Positions 27,901 to 28,261 of a stretch of DNA of 28,261 nt are shown piece after piece. The position numbers and the translations under genes were made by a program. Below the pieces are notes generated by a model that ran no database searches, was not told the DNA's origin, and worked only from the letters and a program-made list of their open reading frames with translations. This DNA is from Seminavis robusta (lineage: Eukaryota; Bacillariophyta; Bacillariophyceae; Naviculales; Naviculaceae). Positions within the stretch are counted from its first letter, which is position 1. Each line of letters opens with the position of its first letter. The stretch is taken from the NCBI GenBank assembly GCA_903772945.1, contig CAICTM010001488.1, forward strand, positions 1 through 28,261, read 5' to 3'.

Positions 27901-28261
27901 GCCCCGAGCAGCTAGACACGACTAGTAGAGGATTGGGTGAGTGGAGAGACTCGGCCATTTACTGAGCCGACCGTCTCCAGTCCCCGGGGTACCATTTGGG
28001 ACTGGGGAGTCCCGGATGGATCCCACACGGCAAGAGGGAGTCCCGGGAATGTGATGTTCCACGGGACAGCCTTGAGTCGTGCAACCAGGGAGGGAGAGGT
28101 GGGTTAATCTAATCTAGGTTCTTGCCTTCAGCGTCGGCTGAATGAAGACTTGTGAGCTGAGAGAGAGACAACCTTCTTGTGATCGGCAGTTCAATGGCTG
28201 GTCTTGGCTAGGTCGCTGGCTTTAGTGATTCATGGTTGCCGCTGTCGATCTTGCCAAATGT
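27901..28261. other. Non-coding window end
   Basis: No coding frame of note. A hairpin (tctccagtccc 27974-27984 / gggactgggga 27998-28008, one mismatch) sits in a G/C-rich stretch with repeated gggagtccc-like words (28004-28046). Confidence 0.4.

Overview
This window looks like nuclear DNA of a diatom, probably a raphid pennate. The inference rests on Ty1/copia polyproteins of the type abundant in diatoms: protease motif DRGANGG, an integrase C-terminal part carrying a chromo-like WETGEITWEPL motif, and RNase H blocks such as VDASFAVHP and DMFTKPL. A histone H3 gene confirms a eukaryote. Nothing looks bacterial or organellar. The species is not determined.

Layout. 1-3130: decayed sequence with a minus-strand copia relic (gag-like ORF 1608-2168, worn RT/RNase H remnant 732-1604). 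3290-3553: a repeat-rich filler. 3554-6270: two copia 3' fragments in tail-to-tail orientation (plus 3554-4327, minus 4663-6267) meeting at one 264-bp LTR-like segment (4382-4645). 6676-18298: an outer copia element (plus) split by a complete, younger copia element in the opposite orientation (9483-14895). The inner element has 261-bp LTRs differing at one position and a 5-bp target duplication, CACAG. 18765-19718: an open plus-strand frame that looks like an exon. 19896-21343: a minus-strand acidic, Cys-rich protein gene broken by one frameshift. 21567-21986: an intact, divergent histone H3 variant, divergently transcribed from the previous gene across 223 bp. 22279-25344: a 5'- and 3'-truncated Ty3/gypsy element (minus). 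25345-26256: AT-rich DNA with a family of short repeats. 26257-26919: an unknown minus-strand ORF. 27390-27878: a copia RNase H fragment (minus). The last 900 bp hold several strong hairpins.

Most coding sequence is retrotransposon debris. The inner copia element has nearly identical LTRs but at least five breaks in gag-pol, so it was probably already defective or copied in trans. In-frame stops across the elements mostly fit G:C to A:T transitions. The non-transposon island 18765-21986 is the most likely host-gene content, and the H3 variant is its best supported gene. Its core is conserved but its tail is rewritten: K4, K9 and the AARK block are kept, while the positions equivalent to S10, K14, S28 and K79 are changed.
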